DNA of 64,000 nt. It comes from Argyresthia goedartella (Eukaryota; Arthropoda; Insecta; Lepidoptera; Argyresthiidae). The translations under genes and the position numbers were made by a program. Shown in pieces: positions 31,106 to 42,965 of this stretch. The DNA is taken from NCBI GenBank assembly GCA_949825045.1, contig OX463835.1:20477201-20541200 (forward strand). Direction: 5' to 3'. Each line of letters opens with the position of its first letter. The first letter of the stretch is position 1. The notes below the pieces were generated by a model. That model saw only the letters and a list, made by a program, of their open reading frames with translations, was not told where the DNA came from and ran no database searches.

Positions 31106-34045
31106 CTATTCCCATGGACATCTGTCCTCTAAGTAATCAGATATCCTATAGTAACCTTTTTTATACAATTTCTGTTTTATTATTATTTTAAACTTGTCTA
31201 AAGGTAAGTTTTTAATATCAGTAGGGACCTTATTGTAATAGCGTATACAATTGCCTTTAAAAGAATTACTAATTTTATGTAGTCGGCTTACATAAGCAAC
31301 CAACTTGTCTTTATTTCTAGTATTAAAATTGTGTATATCACTGTACTTCTGAAAATTAGTTATATTTCTTTTTACATACACAAGATTGTCATAGATATAT
31401 TGAGACACAAATGTCAGAATATTGATTTCTTTAAACTTTTCCCTCAGTGACACTCTAGGCCCTAATCTATAAATTGCACGAACAGCCCGTTTCTGCAGAA
31501 TAAATATACTATTAGCATTCGCAGCGTGACCCCACAATAAAATACCATAGGTCATTAGACTATGAAAGTAACTAAAGTAGACTAGTCTAGCGGTGTCTAC
31601 GTCGGTAAGAGCTCTAATTTTTTTAACTGCGAACGCTGCTGAACTCAGTCTGTTCGACAATTTATTTATATGAGGATCCCATTGTAGTTTGGCGTCTAAA
31701 GTAATGCCCAAAAAGACAGTCGACTGCACAAGGTCCAATCTCTGTCATATTATAAATATGTCTGTAGTTACCGGGTTCACATTGGGTAACACGAATTTAA
31801 TACATTTAGTTTAATACATTTAGAGTAATAAATTGTTAACAGTAAACCAGTTCACTATACTAGAGATAGCATTGTTTACCTCGTCATAATTTGATTGCTG
31901 TCTTTTAACTTTAAATATCAAAGAAGTATCATCGCCAAACAATACTAACCCATGTTTTGCTTTAACAAGGTAAGGTAAATCATTAATATATACTAAAAAC
32001 AAGAAAGGACCAAGAATTGAACCTTGCGGTACGCCCATACTTATTGAAGACCCAGGTGATCTTTTCCCATTAACATCGACCATCTGAACCCTATCTGTTA
32101 GATATGACTTCAGAAGGCCAAGGGCCTGATCTTTTACACCATAATGGCGTAACTTCCTGACAAGAGTGTCATGATGGACGCAATCAAAAGCCTTGGATAG
32201 ATCGCAGAAGACACCTATTGCATCCATTGCGTCTTCCCAGGCATCAAAAATATTGTCGATTAGTTCAACACCAGCATCGGCTGTTGAACGACCCTTTGTG
32301 AAACCAAACTGAGCAATATGAATTAAATTATTGAGATAAAAATGACTTTGCAATTGATTAAGGATGAGTTTTTCAAATATTTTGCTAAGCGTTGGTAGTA
32401 TCGATATGGGTCTAAAATTGGTGGGGTCTGATGTACTACCAGATTTGAATAAAGGTATAACTTTACTTAGTTTCATCAAGTCAGGAAACACACCATTATC
32501 TATACATTGATTATATATACAACAAAGGTGAGGTGCAATACAATCTACAATGGAACTAATAATTTTTACTGATAGACCATGGGCGTCAGCTGTCTTTTTC
32601 ATTTCCAGGGATTTAAACGCTTTTACAATGTCTGCATTATTTACGTGCCTAAATTTAAAATCTGTTTTATATTCCTCAAAGTTTTGTTTAAGTATAGATT
32701 CAGCAGCAGCGGGAGATGAATTTAAAGACTTGGTTGTTGAAACTGGAATGTCCGTAAAGAATTTTTCGAAAGCTTTTGCTACTTCTAGGTCTGTACTTAG
32801 CAATTGATTATCTATCTTAAGCTTGAAGTTATTATGTGTAGCTTTGGCCTTTCCAGTCTCTCTGTTTATAATTTGCCAAGTCGTTTTCATTACATTGCTA
32901 CTACCTAGATTCAATTTTGTTTTTAATGAAATTAGATTTAGCTACGGCACAAACGCGTTTAAACATTTTTGAATAACTACGAACATAATCTAGAAAGGCC
33001 GTATTTTTGTTATATGATTTCTCTTCATAGAGTTCATATAATCTTCGTCTGCTCCTATGAATTCCAACTGTCGCCCAATCACTAAACAAAGCTTTGTATT
33101 AACTTTTATAGTTTTTGATTTAAATACCGTATCATATTCATTTTTGACAAGGTTAAATACTGAGTTGTACAACAAATTTGGATCGTCACTGTATGGTATT
33201 TCCCATAGTTTATCTAAAATATTATTCCTGTAGTGTTCAAGCCGAGTGTCACTAACGGGCACACATGTAATATCCTTTTTTGGTCCTTTTTTATTTTAAT
33301 ATTGAATATACCTATCTGACCAGAGTGATCAGAGGTTAATTTATTGATGACCGATTTGAAAATGGGCGTAATGTTAGTAAATATATTGTCAATGCAGGTA
33401 GCAGATGTTGCAGTAATTCTAGTAGGCTCCAAAAACAGATAGTTCATGTTGTGACATAAAAATAAAGATTTTAATCTAGTACAAATATTATTATCCTCTA
33501 ACAGATTAACATTAAAATCACCACAAATTATAAAAAAATTGTTTTTATCGCTGATTTTAATCAACACTTCATCCATTTTCTTTTCGAATAAATAAAAGGA
33601 TGAATCTGGTGGTCTGTATACGCTCATTACAATAAGTTGTTCAAGTTCAATACAGGCTATTTCCATGGTACGCTCAACAGACAGGCTCACTATGTCAACT
33701 CGTTCCTTATATTTAAAACTATTATTTACAAGTATTAAGGAGCCACCGCGATCAGCTGTTTTTCTGTTGAACGAACTAGCAACGTGGTGGTTATTAAAGT
33801 TGAACATGAACTGATAACTCTTTAAAAAGTGCTCTGTTATACATAAAATATCAATATTATTACAGTTCATGAATAACTCAATTTCCAGTTCTTTTCTTAA
33901 CATGCCCTGTATATTTTGATGAACCACGTTTAAAATATTCTTACTTTTACATTTTTCATTACTAGTAACTTTATTTAATGGGCAAGATGAAGGTATATTT
34001 ATACAAATATTAATATTACTGCCAGAGTTACTCTCTGTTGTCCTA
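31106..34045 (-). pseudogene. LINE ORF2: endonuclease plus reverse transcriptase, multiple breaks
   Basis: The endonuclease (33927-33290) shows VVHQNIQGM, CITEHFL, SVYRPPDSS, IICGDFNVN and TSDHSGQIGIF. The RT (32914-31820) shows RPISILPTLSKIFEKLI, FGFTKGRSTADA, FCDLSKAFDCVHH, SMGVPQGSILGPFLFLVYIN and LFGDD. The C-terminal part (31738-31106) shows FLGITLDAKLQWDPHI and SYFHSLMTYGILLWG. Frames change near 33285, 33100 and 32910, and a stop follows the RT near 31820. The catalytic motif reads FGDD instead of F/YADD, a substitution beside the metal-binding Asp pair. The protein would nick the target and copy the RNA by target-primed reverse transcription. Confidence 0.8.
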
Positions 34046-34049
34046 TGGG

Positions 34050-35656
34050 TTAATTTAAAGAGCTTGGAACAGATTCCAAGGAGTACATGTCATTATTATT
34101 ACACTGCTCAATAGAAGCAGGCGTTTCATTAGTCAAAAACTTGACTGAGTTCAAAATAAAATAAGATAGTGACTGCGCTATCTGTTTTGTATAAAACCTA
34201 GATAGGTAATACCTATCCTTAGTCAAATAAAAATATTTTCCAATACAAATATTGGTGTCTATGAATTGAAATTTTTCAGTATGACGACGTGTCAATGTGT
34301 GTATAAATGTATTATAATCATGTCTTATATGATTTTCATGTTGTGACAAAGATTGGCTGAAGGGAAACGCAAACAAGATTATTCTATCTACATTTTGTAA
34401 AGAATTTAATTTGGAAAAGTATTTAGTAATTAGTTTTTTAGATACATTTTACCTTCTACCAATTAAAATAATTAGGGTGGTTGGTTCTAAAAACTGCGAT
34501 GACAACACTTTGTTTAATATTTGTGAATATGTGGCGCCAGGCATACAGTTATTTAATATTGCCTGGCCCACGCGCTGACTAAGTTGTAAACCCATATTTT
34601 TTCCAAGTTCATCGCTGTACATTATATACCTATCCTTTGTCCGAGAGAAGGAGGCGTTATTGATAACACTATTAGTACTCAAGTCGACTGACGGCGGCGC
34701 CTGGGTCAGTATCAGCTGTTCGGCCGGCTGCTCGGCGGGACACACGATCGGCACGGAACAGTCCGCTGGAGCTTGTTTACAATCACAGATGTGATTGTCG
34801 GTCAAAGATATGAAAGTGTCATAATTATACTTACACGTCTCCAACAGACTATTCATAGCCGACACATGTTCCTTAATTTCGTATTGTGCTGACTCATATT
34901 TACGTGTAATACTTTGTAATGATGAGTTTAAAATATGCATATCTGACTGGAGTCGCCGTGTGTCACATTCGTACTTTCCTGTAGTTTTTTCCAAACATAA
35001 TCTACAATCATCGATTTCGTTAATTAATTCGACACGTTCCTTGCTACAATTTACATTTTTACAAAATATTTTATTTCTATTAGCTAGTTTTTGTGTTTTT
35101 TTATATAATTATTCAGTTTAACATATTTCTTTAATTTATTTTTACTACAGCTCATAGTGGTTACTGATTGCGATATATTAGGACTATCACACGTGAGATC
35201 AATTGTCACAGTTGAATTTTGATCTATGGGTGAGATGACAGAAGCTACAGGTGGAGTGATCAGCTCCTCAAAGAGTGACTGGGTCTGCCCCGACCTGAGG
35301 CTATCGTTTGCAGTTTGTAGTGCAGAAATTTCGTTACGTGCGTCGCGAAGCTCCTTCTCCAGGACAGCAATACGCCTCAGGGCATCTTCGAACGCACTGC
35401 CACTCCGGTCGAAGCCATCTACCAGGTGCTGAAGCCGATCCCTATCTCCCGTCACATCAAGGAACTTGTTGTGCAACTCTGCCATCTCACTTTTTAATTT
35501 TAAGTTCTTATTAACAATAAGCAACACCTCCTTCTCACTTTCATCCCTTTCAGTAAGCAACTGCTCATTGGTTACCTTACACTGTTTTAATTCATATAAA
35601 GCTAATTTTAAGTTATCTTCTAGTTGACGGGCTGCCTCACTTCTGGTTGTTGGCAT
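34050..35656 (-). pseudogene. LINE ORF1: coiled coil, Cys motif and SGNH-esterase-like domain, two breaks
   Basis: Starts at the ATG at 35656 (MPTTRSEAARQLEDN). Residues 1 to about 130 form a long coiled coil (DALRRIAVLEKELRDARNEI). After a frameshift near 35084 a CRLCLE motif and more helix follow (34994-34449), then YSDELGKNMGLQL, NCMPGATYSQIL and TTLIILIG, the block order of SGNH hydrolases reported in CR1 ORF1 proteins. A TAA near 34446 interrupts it, and the frame continues to 34050 with DRIILFAFPFSQSLSQHENH. The catalytic Ser/Asp/His set could not be confirmed by eye. Confidence 0.62.
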
Positions 35657-36099
35657 TTTAAACAAAATAAAACAACAGTAAAAAGCAAGATTGAAGCACG
35701 GCTGTAGCACAGCTGATAAGCAGTCACTTAAATTGAGGTTATGATTAACGAAATCTGCAAAAAAAAATAAGCTATTCAACAAAAAACAAAGTAATTCCAA
35801 ATCAATTTACGTGCCTAAGTAATTAGTTATATCGAAAATATCGTTAATTATAGCCCAGTAGCAAATTATTTCAAATAAAATACTCAACCGTCAACGTTAC
35901 GTTTTTTAAATACACAAAATAGGATAACTATTAGAATTTTATACACTTATGCACCAGTTAACACAAAATACACTTAATTAATACGTATAACAAATGCGAT
36001 AAACTTGGAAAATTGTATTAAAGTATTTTTAAATCAATAAAATGTATCTAATCTTTTGTTTACAACCTATTCGCCAGTGTTGCCAGCGCAATCCTCTGC

Positions 36100-36180
36100 C
36101 AGCGCAATTTTTTGGCAGTGTCAAATTTCATCATGAAAGTTTCAATTGTGAGGATTACAGCTTGAGGGTCGTGATTCTCG
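36100..36180. repeat. Displaced piece of the large inverted-repeat arm
   Basis: 'ttttttggcagtgtcaaat' through 'gtgaggattacagcttgag' and 'gtcgtga' match about 30575-30645. It lies on the other side of the LINE and is less diverged from the motif than the 30618 copy. Confidence 0.75.
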
Positions 36181-36994
36181 TGAAATTTTGTGAGCTGTTC
36201 GATAATTATATGGGTTTTGTTTGTCGGTTCATTTTTTCGTTTTATTTTTTTAATGGCGTGGATATGAAAATGTTAAAATAACATTCCCGTTGTTGTGCTG
36301 CTAGATTCGTGGAGACCGTGAGAGTGTCACGGGCTATACATATAATTTTGGTGAAAAGTTTAGATTACAAAACCACTACCGACCCGTGGTCCAACAGCTA
36401 TGTCCAACTGGTTGTACAACGGGAACGTAACTCTACCCATGGTCCAACTGTCAAAATACTCATTTAATTGTTATGACCCGTGGTACAACTGAGGGGCAAT
36501 AGTCCAACGGTTATTTGAACAGCGAAGTTTACAAAGTTATTGGTGCGGCCACTTTCATACTCCGTGTACGTAGCCAGGTGCATTCATAAGTTCGCGTAGT
36601 GGTTCCGCTTTCCACCAACAGTCTCGCGAGGTCTTTAGCTCAAAAATCACTAGGTTATTCAAAAACCTAAATGTTTCTGACAAATACAGGTGACTTACGC
36701 TCACTTTCAGCTGTAGAGAGAACCTTTGCCTCATCAGCAAAAGATTATGAGCCAGTTGAAAAAGGGCCGAGCCCTCAGTGTCACGTTGCTAGAGCATCGT
36801 CTGTCGGAACTCGGTTTCGAATGAATTTTCTCATTTTAGACTAACCAAGAATTAACACGTCTATAAATATAATGTTAACACGACGTTATCAATATCAATA
36901 TTTTGCCGAATATTGGTGTTGTTTCAAAACGCTTCATGCATTTACACGGTAGCTGCACGTGTGATAGTGCGGGAGACGTCAGCATATATGTCGT
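36181..36994. other. No gene seen; short repeated phrase
   Basis: 'gtggtccaac'-like phrases recur four to five times in 36385-36510. 36520-36600 is shared with about 1030-1105. The remainder is unassigned. Confidence 0.4.
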
Positions 36995-37235
36995 GGCCAT
37001 ATCATAGAATTGATCATGTCATGAAATAGTTAATGATCTTGAATTTCATTAAATGTTCAGAAAGTGTTGAATTTGGTAAAACATATCTTTTTAAAATAAT
37101 TTTTATTCAGTACTACACTATAGCTGATAGGTATATCAATTTTTTGTGATATACCTATCACCTATAGTGTGTTTCTAGTTTAACTTTGGTTGGCCATTTC
37201 ATGATATGGTCAATTCTACGAAATGTTTACGACAT
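36995..37235. repeat. Palindromic MITE-like element
   Basis: Outer pair: 'agaattgatcatgtcatgaa' near 37008 against 'ttcatgatatggtcaattct' near 37198. Inner pair: 'acactatag.tgataggtat' at 37125 against its complement ending near 37170, one mismatch in 24 positions. Confidence 0.7.
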
Positions 37236-37362
37236 ATGCATAATTGCATACTTTACAACAACGGTCATTTTGGGGTTCAATTTACTTCGGATATTATTAC
37301 ATGTTAATATCAGTGCGTACGTCGGTATTTTACTCTTATTAACGCCTCAAATATAAATCAAT

Positions 37363-37818
37363 ATAGTAGTTTATGTGACTGCTACATAATGGAGGGCATC
37401 AATACTCGAGAGTGTATTTATGAAACGAGCCGAAAAGGCGAGTTTCATAATAATAAGTATTACTCGAGAGTTTTAATGCCTAATTATGTACAGTTACATA
37501 AACTAGTTTATCTACACACATATCATAAGCTCTCTTTGATGTGTTCAGGAACCGCATGTGTGACCGGCATTGTGGCTCTGCAGTTGTTTAGCTTTTTCTG
37601 TAGTACCTACTTCACAGATAAACTAGGGGCGGCACGCAGTCGGGCGTCAGCGTTCGAAATTTGAATGTCATAATATGTAGAAAAACTACACATTATGATC
37701 ATAATGTGTAATTTTTCAGATAAGAAATGAGTTTTTACCAAGTAGTTTAACATTATGCTGATCGTAACGTGCTGTTTTGTACGCAGTAAAGAGGGTTTAT
37801 GATACGTGTGTAGATAAA
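37363..37818. repeat. Foldback repeat family, copy B (opposite orientation to A and C)
   Basis: Runs from 'tagtagtttatgtgactgct' through the 'gaaacgagccgaaaaggcga' hairpin, the 'acattatgatcataatgtg' palindrome and the end 'gatacgtgtgtagataaa'. Confidence 0.78.
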
Positions 37819-38439
37819 ATTAATTTATGAGTTATCTGCCGGTACTGGTAAAATCGAGAGTTGTACTCTCATATTTTCCCTACAAAATATTATTTTGCTA
37901 CCATAAAAACACGCAACTCTAGCCCTTGGTACCTTCTACTACGTTCAGCGTTTCACTTTGTTCAATTACAAGGATATCATAAACGTTGCCTCACATGTTT
38001 GCAACTATCATCCAAGAGAAAAATTACCTCATAATTGTAAGATTCTTGGATTTCACTAAACTTTCAAACGCCCGAGGTTTAACTGTGGTCCTAAAAGATG
38101 AAAATAAAAAATAAAAACAAAAAATCGAGGAATTATCCTCAGGAAGGTCCTTGAGAAGCGGGAGAATACTCTCAGTCAAAAATGCCCACATGTTGAAAAA
38201 TAAATATGTTTCACGTGCTAAACTAAAGTAATAAACTTGCCTATGATAGAAGGTTTAGGTACCACGTCTGTTATCCCAATCAGCCAAAACTGAAACATCA
38301 AATACTGAGCGTAAGGCCACGTTCTTTAAATAGCTCTTTGACGGACAAAGTACATTTTGATTTTCGAACTTGATATTTAAATGGAGCCAACAAACTACCG
38401 CGAAAAGGATCCGCCCCAAACCTTTTGAATCTTAACTTA
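37819..38439. other. No recognised feature
   Basis: AT-rich intergenic sequence. No supported frame and no repeat recognised. Confidence 0.4.
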
Positions 38440-38531
38440 CAGTCTTCACAAAATAAAAGGCCCGGTGGCCTAAACTATATTCAACCTTGTGACATGGACG
38501 CTGTCACCGGGCCTTTTTTTTGTGAAGACTG
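38440..38531. repeat. 92-bp MITE with about 28-bp inverted ends and TA flanks
   Basis: Starts 'cagtcttcacaaaataaaag' and ends with its near complement. TA lies on both sides (38438-38439, 38532-38533), as for Tc1/mariner-mobilised elements. A second copy in the opposite orientation lies at 42866-42965. Confidence 0.82.
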
Positions 38532-38874
38532 TAGTCTTGATTCCCCTACCATCTCCCGAACTATAAATCAATTTTTTCCATCGTCCTTACAAGTGATTAT
38601 AACCCGACCACTTAAATCAGAATCTCGTTCAAACCGAATTCGGTGATTAACGCGTCTTCGCGAAAACTCACGTGTCTGTGATAATGAGTGTTTATTGTTA
38701 CACTTTTGTCATTGTGATTGTTGAGTGATTTATTGAAGTTCAAGTTCAAGTAGAGCTAAGTGAGTACTTTATACATTCTGTCACGATGTTAGAACAGTTG
38801 CTTGAGGGTCCTGCTCAAATAAAGTGCCGCTTTACTTTGACTGTCCGTCAAACTTTGAGCTGTTGGTTAAGCTT
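38532..38874. other. No recognised feature
   Basis: Short intergenic stretch between two repeats. Nothing is supported. Confidence 0.4.
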
Positions 38875-39345
38875 TTTATCTACACACTTATCATAAACCC
38901 TATTTTCTGAGTCCAAAAACCTCAAGTTACGACCAGCATAATGTTATACTACTTACTTGGTAAAAACTCATTCATTATCTGAATATTGATACATTATGAC
39001 CATAATGTATAAATTTTCGACAAGTTATGATATTCAAATTTCGAACGCCGACGCCCGCCTGCGTGCCGCCCCTAGTTTGTCTGTGAAGTTGGTACTACTT
39101 AAAAACCTTAACAAGTGCAGAGCAATTATCAATGCCACCATGCCGGTCAAACATGCGGTTCCTGAACACATCAAAGAGAGCTTATGATATGTGTGTAGAT
39201 AAACTAGTGTATGTAACTGTACATAATTGGGCATTAAAACTCTCGAGTGATATTATTATGCAACTCGCCTTCGGCTCGTTTCATAAACCCACTCTCGAGT
39301 TTTAATGCCCTCCATTATGTATCAGTCACATAAACTACTATTATA
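38875..39345. repeat. Foldback repeat family, copy C
   Basis: Same order as copy A: 'tttatctacacacttatcat', then the GC-rich 'cgaacgccgacgcccgcc' module, the 'cgccttcggctcg' hairpin flanked by 'actctcgag', and 'cagtcacataaactac'. Confidence 0.78.
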
Positions 39346-39855
39346 TGTTTTGTATTAATAAATAAAATATATACTAGTAGTTCTGTGAGAACAGTAGCCC
39401 TCGCGAGCCCTCATAACAATCTATATCTATCAAAAATCGTCACTTTTCAGAGTTTTTAAACCAACCTACCTATGTTGGAGAGAAAATAGATAGGACCCAT
39501 CCCCACCCCTCCTCACCATACACACAACCCCCCCCCCCCCCCCCCCCCGTAGGTTTTCCCATTCCCCCTTCTCACCAAAACACCCTCACCCACTACGCCT
39601 TACATATTTGCCTATGTAATCTTTCTTCCTCCTCTATCCTTAAAAGAAGTTTCGTCGTACCTATTCTGGTGAAGCGGTCTAGATTAAAAGGCTCCAGGAC
39701 TATATCCGCTAGCCGGCGTAGCTTCGCTCTACGGGTTCGTCTTGAGAAGGCGGAAGGAACTGCGTAGCCCGAAATAAAAATCAAAAACTGAAATCCACTA
39801 TAAACGAATACGTTTGCTACAGCAAAACTTCCCTAAACTAAAAACTACTGTAGGT
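39346..39855. other. No gene seen; contains a run of 21 C
   Basis: The homopolymer is at 39528-39548 in a C-rich stretch. Its exact length is unreliable in any assembly. Confidence 0.5.
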
Positions 39856-40940
39856 CTCGGCTAGGGAATCCAATCCCGCAAACTCGGGATTGGATATGAG
39901 GGATTGGGCATGCGGGATCCCGCAGGTTTGCGGGATTGAAAAAAAACTGAAATACCAAAAAAACTAGATGCAAACGTCAATACTAACAACAACATAACAT
40001 AGCCTTTTCCATACAGGGTGGCAGAGGCACAATTGTGCCTACTTTTAGCCAGTTAGTCAATACTTCATTTTCCGATATATCTTATATTTTTTACAATCTT
40101 GGGAACCAGAAACAGTGACATCACTTACATAAACATTCAAGACCTGGTTTTTTTTCTGTATCCCTAGCCGGGGATCGAACACGGGACCTCTCGCATGATA
40201 CGCAGAACCACAACCGCAGCGCCGTGTTATGTGTGGCTTGTGTCTGTTTCCAGACGCGCCCAAAACCAAACTACGTAATTACAGTGGATACCCACGTCAC
40301 TAGCGAGCATATGTGCCTACGGGGCGAGGAGTTTACCGTCGCGGGGCGTCGCGGCTAAGTTATCGTAATCAGTGTTGCCAATTTAGTGACTTGGTCGCTA
40401 GAAAGGCAACTTTTTACTAAGCCCTAGCGACAAAATGTAAGGTTTGGGTAGCGGATTTTAAATTTATGCCTTTTAGCAATATTTAATGCAATGAATAAAC
40501 ATTATGGTATATTTATTTGTTGCAAATCATCAAGTGAGTAGGCGTTTAATTTCAGGGTAGATATAATTGTTTTCATAAATTCCTGGACCCTCAACGATGG
40601 CATATTATAGAATGAAATCTTCATTATTCTTATTGAATCTTCACTTATTTATCGCTGGAGCCGTGAACCTTCAGAACCTGAGACTAGTAAAAAATAATAC
40701 TCTAAATATACTTTTTTCTAAAAAAACCCTTCATAAAAACAAACAAAAACATCAGTTTAACGAATTATGAATAAAAAGTATATTTTTTAAAACTTATTGT
40801 TTTTATTTCATATAACTCTAATTCTTGTTTATAATGAGTTTTTTTTTGCAATCTCGCAAATCCCGCGGGATTGATGACCTCTATCTCGCAGGCGTGCGGA
40901 ATTAGAACGTTGATGCGGGATTGGATTTCCTAGTCCCGGC
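39856..40940. repeat. Element with about 30-bp inverted ends, carrying a SINE
   Basis: 'ggctagggaatccaatcccg' at the left is mirrored by 'cgggattggatttcctagtc' at the right. Each end holds further 'gcgggattg' units in both orientations. There is no transposase frame. Confidence 0.6.
40085..40226 (-). repeat. tRNA-derived SINE
   Basis: On the minus strand a head with 'gtggttctgcgtatcatgc' and box-B-like 'cgtgttcgatccccggct' is followed by a body including 'ggttcccaagattg'. It is similar in plan to the SINE at 57129-57295. Confidence 0.6.
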
Positions 40941-41685
40941 TACTATCGCCACGTGTGGTGTAGTGGTCGTAAAAACGTCCCACCAACCCGCACTGAGCCA
41001 GCGTGGTGGAGTATGGCTTAATCTTAACTAACTTACTTACTAGTGGCCCTGTGGCCAGTAGACCTCGCTAACAGGGGGGACTGTGAACCAATTTATTAAT
41101 ATAGGTAAATATTTTAGATTCAATCAAAATCAAGTGGTAATGTAGCCGCACCAATAACTTTGTAAACTACATTTTGCGATTTAAAATACAATCTATTGAC
41201 TTTTCACAAAAATAATTATACTTAGTCTATTTCACTCACTCTCGTGGTCTGTATAGATCCTCTTTAATAATCCGTCTCCTTCGAGGAGTCCAATATGTTT
41301 TGAAAATATTTCTTGGAAATTTGGAAAACAGGTAATGGTGTAGTGTATTTTTAGAACGGGCTCATGAAGCCCTTTAATTTGATACCCCACACGCCCACAC
41401 GATAGGTGTCAGAAAAAAAAAAATAATGACGTTATAATTCCACCCCCAAGGGGAAAATCGAGAAAAGCTCTCGATAAAAGAAATCTTTTAATTCAAGGAA
41501 CACGTGTACCAAGTTTTGTCAGGATCGCTTGATAACTGTGGCCCCTAGACCGAAACTGACAGACACGAGACACAGACGAAAGTAAAATCGACCTCCTATC
41601 TTGTCGAAATGAAGCCTTACGCTCGCTTCGCTCGCTCGGTCAACTAGTCGTATCTGGGTAAAGGCCTGTGCTCCTCGGTGGGCTA
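40930..41685 (-). repeat. RTE-like LINE 3' tail split by the 604-bp repeat
   Basis: 'cccgcactgagccagcgtgg' to 'gtatggcttaatctta' (left) and 'tatctgggtaaaggcctgtg' (right) are contiguous in the related copy at 21935-22010, which serves as the uninterrupted reference. Confidence 0.65.
41040..41643 (-). repeat. 604-bp repeat, inverted copy of 24794-25377
   Basis: Reading the minus strand it starts 'ttgaccgagcgagcgaagcg' and ends 'ctggccacagggccactag'. The terminal stem is intact here, and T follows CTAG. Confidence 0.7.
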
Positions 41686-42865
41686 CACTTATTGGTTTTT
41701 ATTTATTTTAAGGCTTTTTTTATTATTCATGCCTTATAGACGTCAGTCTAAAATGTCATGGTAGCATTTTTTATTTTTTTTTTTACTTTATACCACGGGT
41801 TCCGGGCGCGGGGTGATCAACATAACAGGTCTTGTTAGTTTCCTACTCACCTTAATGACCATGTGAAATATCAGAGGCGGCTGGTGCCCTCTTTCTTACT
41901 CTATTCTGTCTTCTTTCCTATCCTTAGGGGGGCGAGGTTAGCGGCTCCAGATCTGGATTTACTAATATTAATAATTTCACAACGCGGACAATTCAAGAGC
42001 GCGCCCCCATACAAGAACTTTTTGGATACTCCTTGTTGAAATGATAACCATGTGAATTTGCCTGCAACAGGTCTTTTGACCATGTAAAATTTCAAGTGCG
42101 GCTACCTTCGCCCTCTTAAGTAACTGATGTCGTTACTCTCTCTCACAATACTCTAATTGCTAGCTTAGCCTTTCCCATAATTTCCCATTTTGGCCCTTCT
42201 TACTAACAAAATAATAATAGTTTTTGACTTCACATCCAAGGGGGGCGCAGTTTTTAAGCACAGCGCTTAGAGGGTCCCTCAGTGAAAAAGGTTGGGCACC
42301 TATGCTTCAGACTAATATTCCCATGGGGAAATTTGTTTATAATTGTATTTAATACCCTTGATGGTAAAAATTATAATTCACCTTGTACCTCATGGAAAGA
42401 CTAAAACGATCGGGTTGACAAACTTGTGCCCAGTGCAGAAGTCATTGTTTTTGCTACACTTTTCATAAATACCTACTTAAAATAAACCCACAAGTCATTA
42501 CTCGTAATGACAACTAAATAAGTGCCCTAAGGGTCTAGTTCACCAAACATGTTTAGCTAATCTGTTGTTTGAAGGTCCGACCGACGATTTAAGAAACGCT
42601 CGCGTAAATATTTGATTCCCCTGTTTTTGTTACGGGCGATCATTGATAACCCCGACGATGATCAAAATTACTATTATTGTCTAGCGCCTAAATAATGCCC
42701 ATTAACTATAATGGTTCGAGGCGTCTCATGGCGGAGCGCGGATATTATGTGCCGATGTTTACTAAATTATGGATAATAACTAAACTATCATGTGTAAAGT
42801 TTTGAAACAAAAAGTGAACACATGGTTATAGATGCTTTTACCTGATTTTATACCCAATCAGACAA
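41686..42865. other. No gene seen
   Basis: Intergenic sequence. Only short chance frames are present and no family was recognised. Confidence 0.4.
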
Positions 42866-42965
42866 CAGTCTTCACAAAATAAAAGGCCCGGTGACAGCGT
42901 CCGTGTGACTTCTAATAAGGTTGAATTTAGTTTGGGCCACCGGGCCTTTTATTTTGTGAATACTG
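42866..42965. repeat. 100-bp MITE, second copy, opposite orientation
   Basis: Inverted ends as at 38440-38531. TA follows on the right (42966-42967) but the left flank reads aa, so one target base has probably mutated. Confidence 0.78.

Larger units (their letters stand above)
30720..36060 (-). mobile_element. CR1/Jockey-type non-LTR retrotransposon, nearly complete but decayed
   Basis: The minus-strand element has its 3' end in (AAAATC)n-type repeats at 30720 and its 5' region near 36060. It carries ORF1 (35656-34050) and ORF2 (about 34045-31106). Related fragments lie at 16030-17200 and 62143-64000. It inserted into the right arm of the large inverted repeat, since the arm motif resumes at about 36100. 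Confidence 0.8.
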
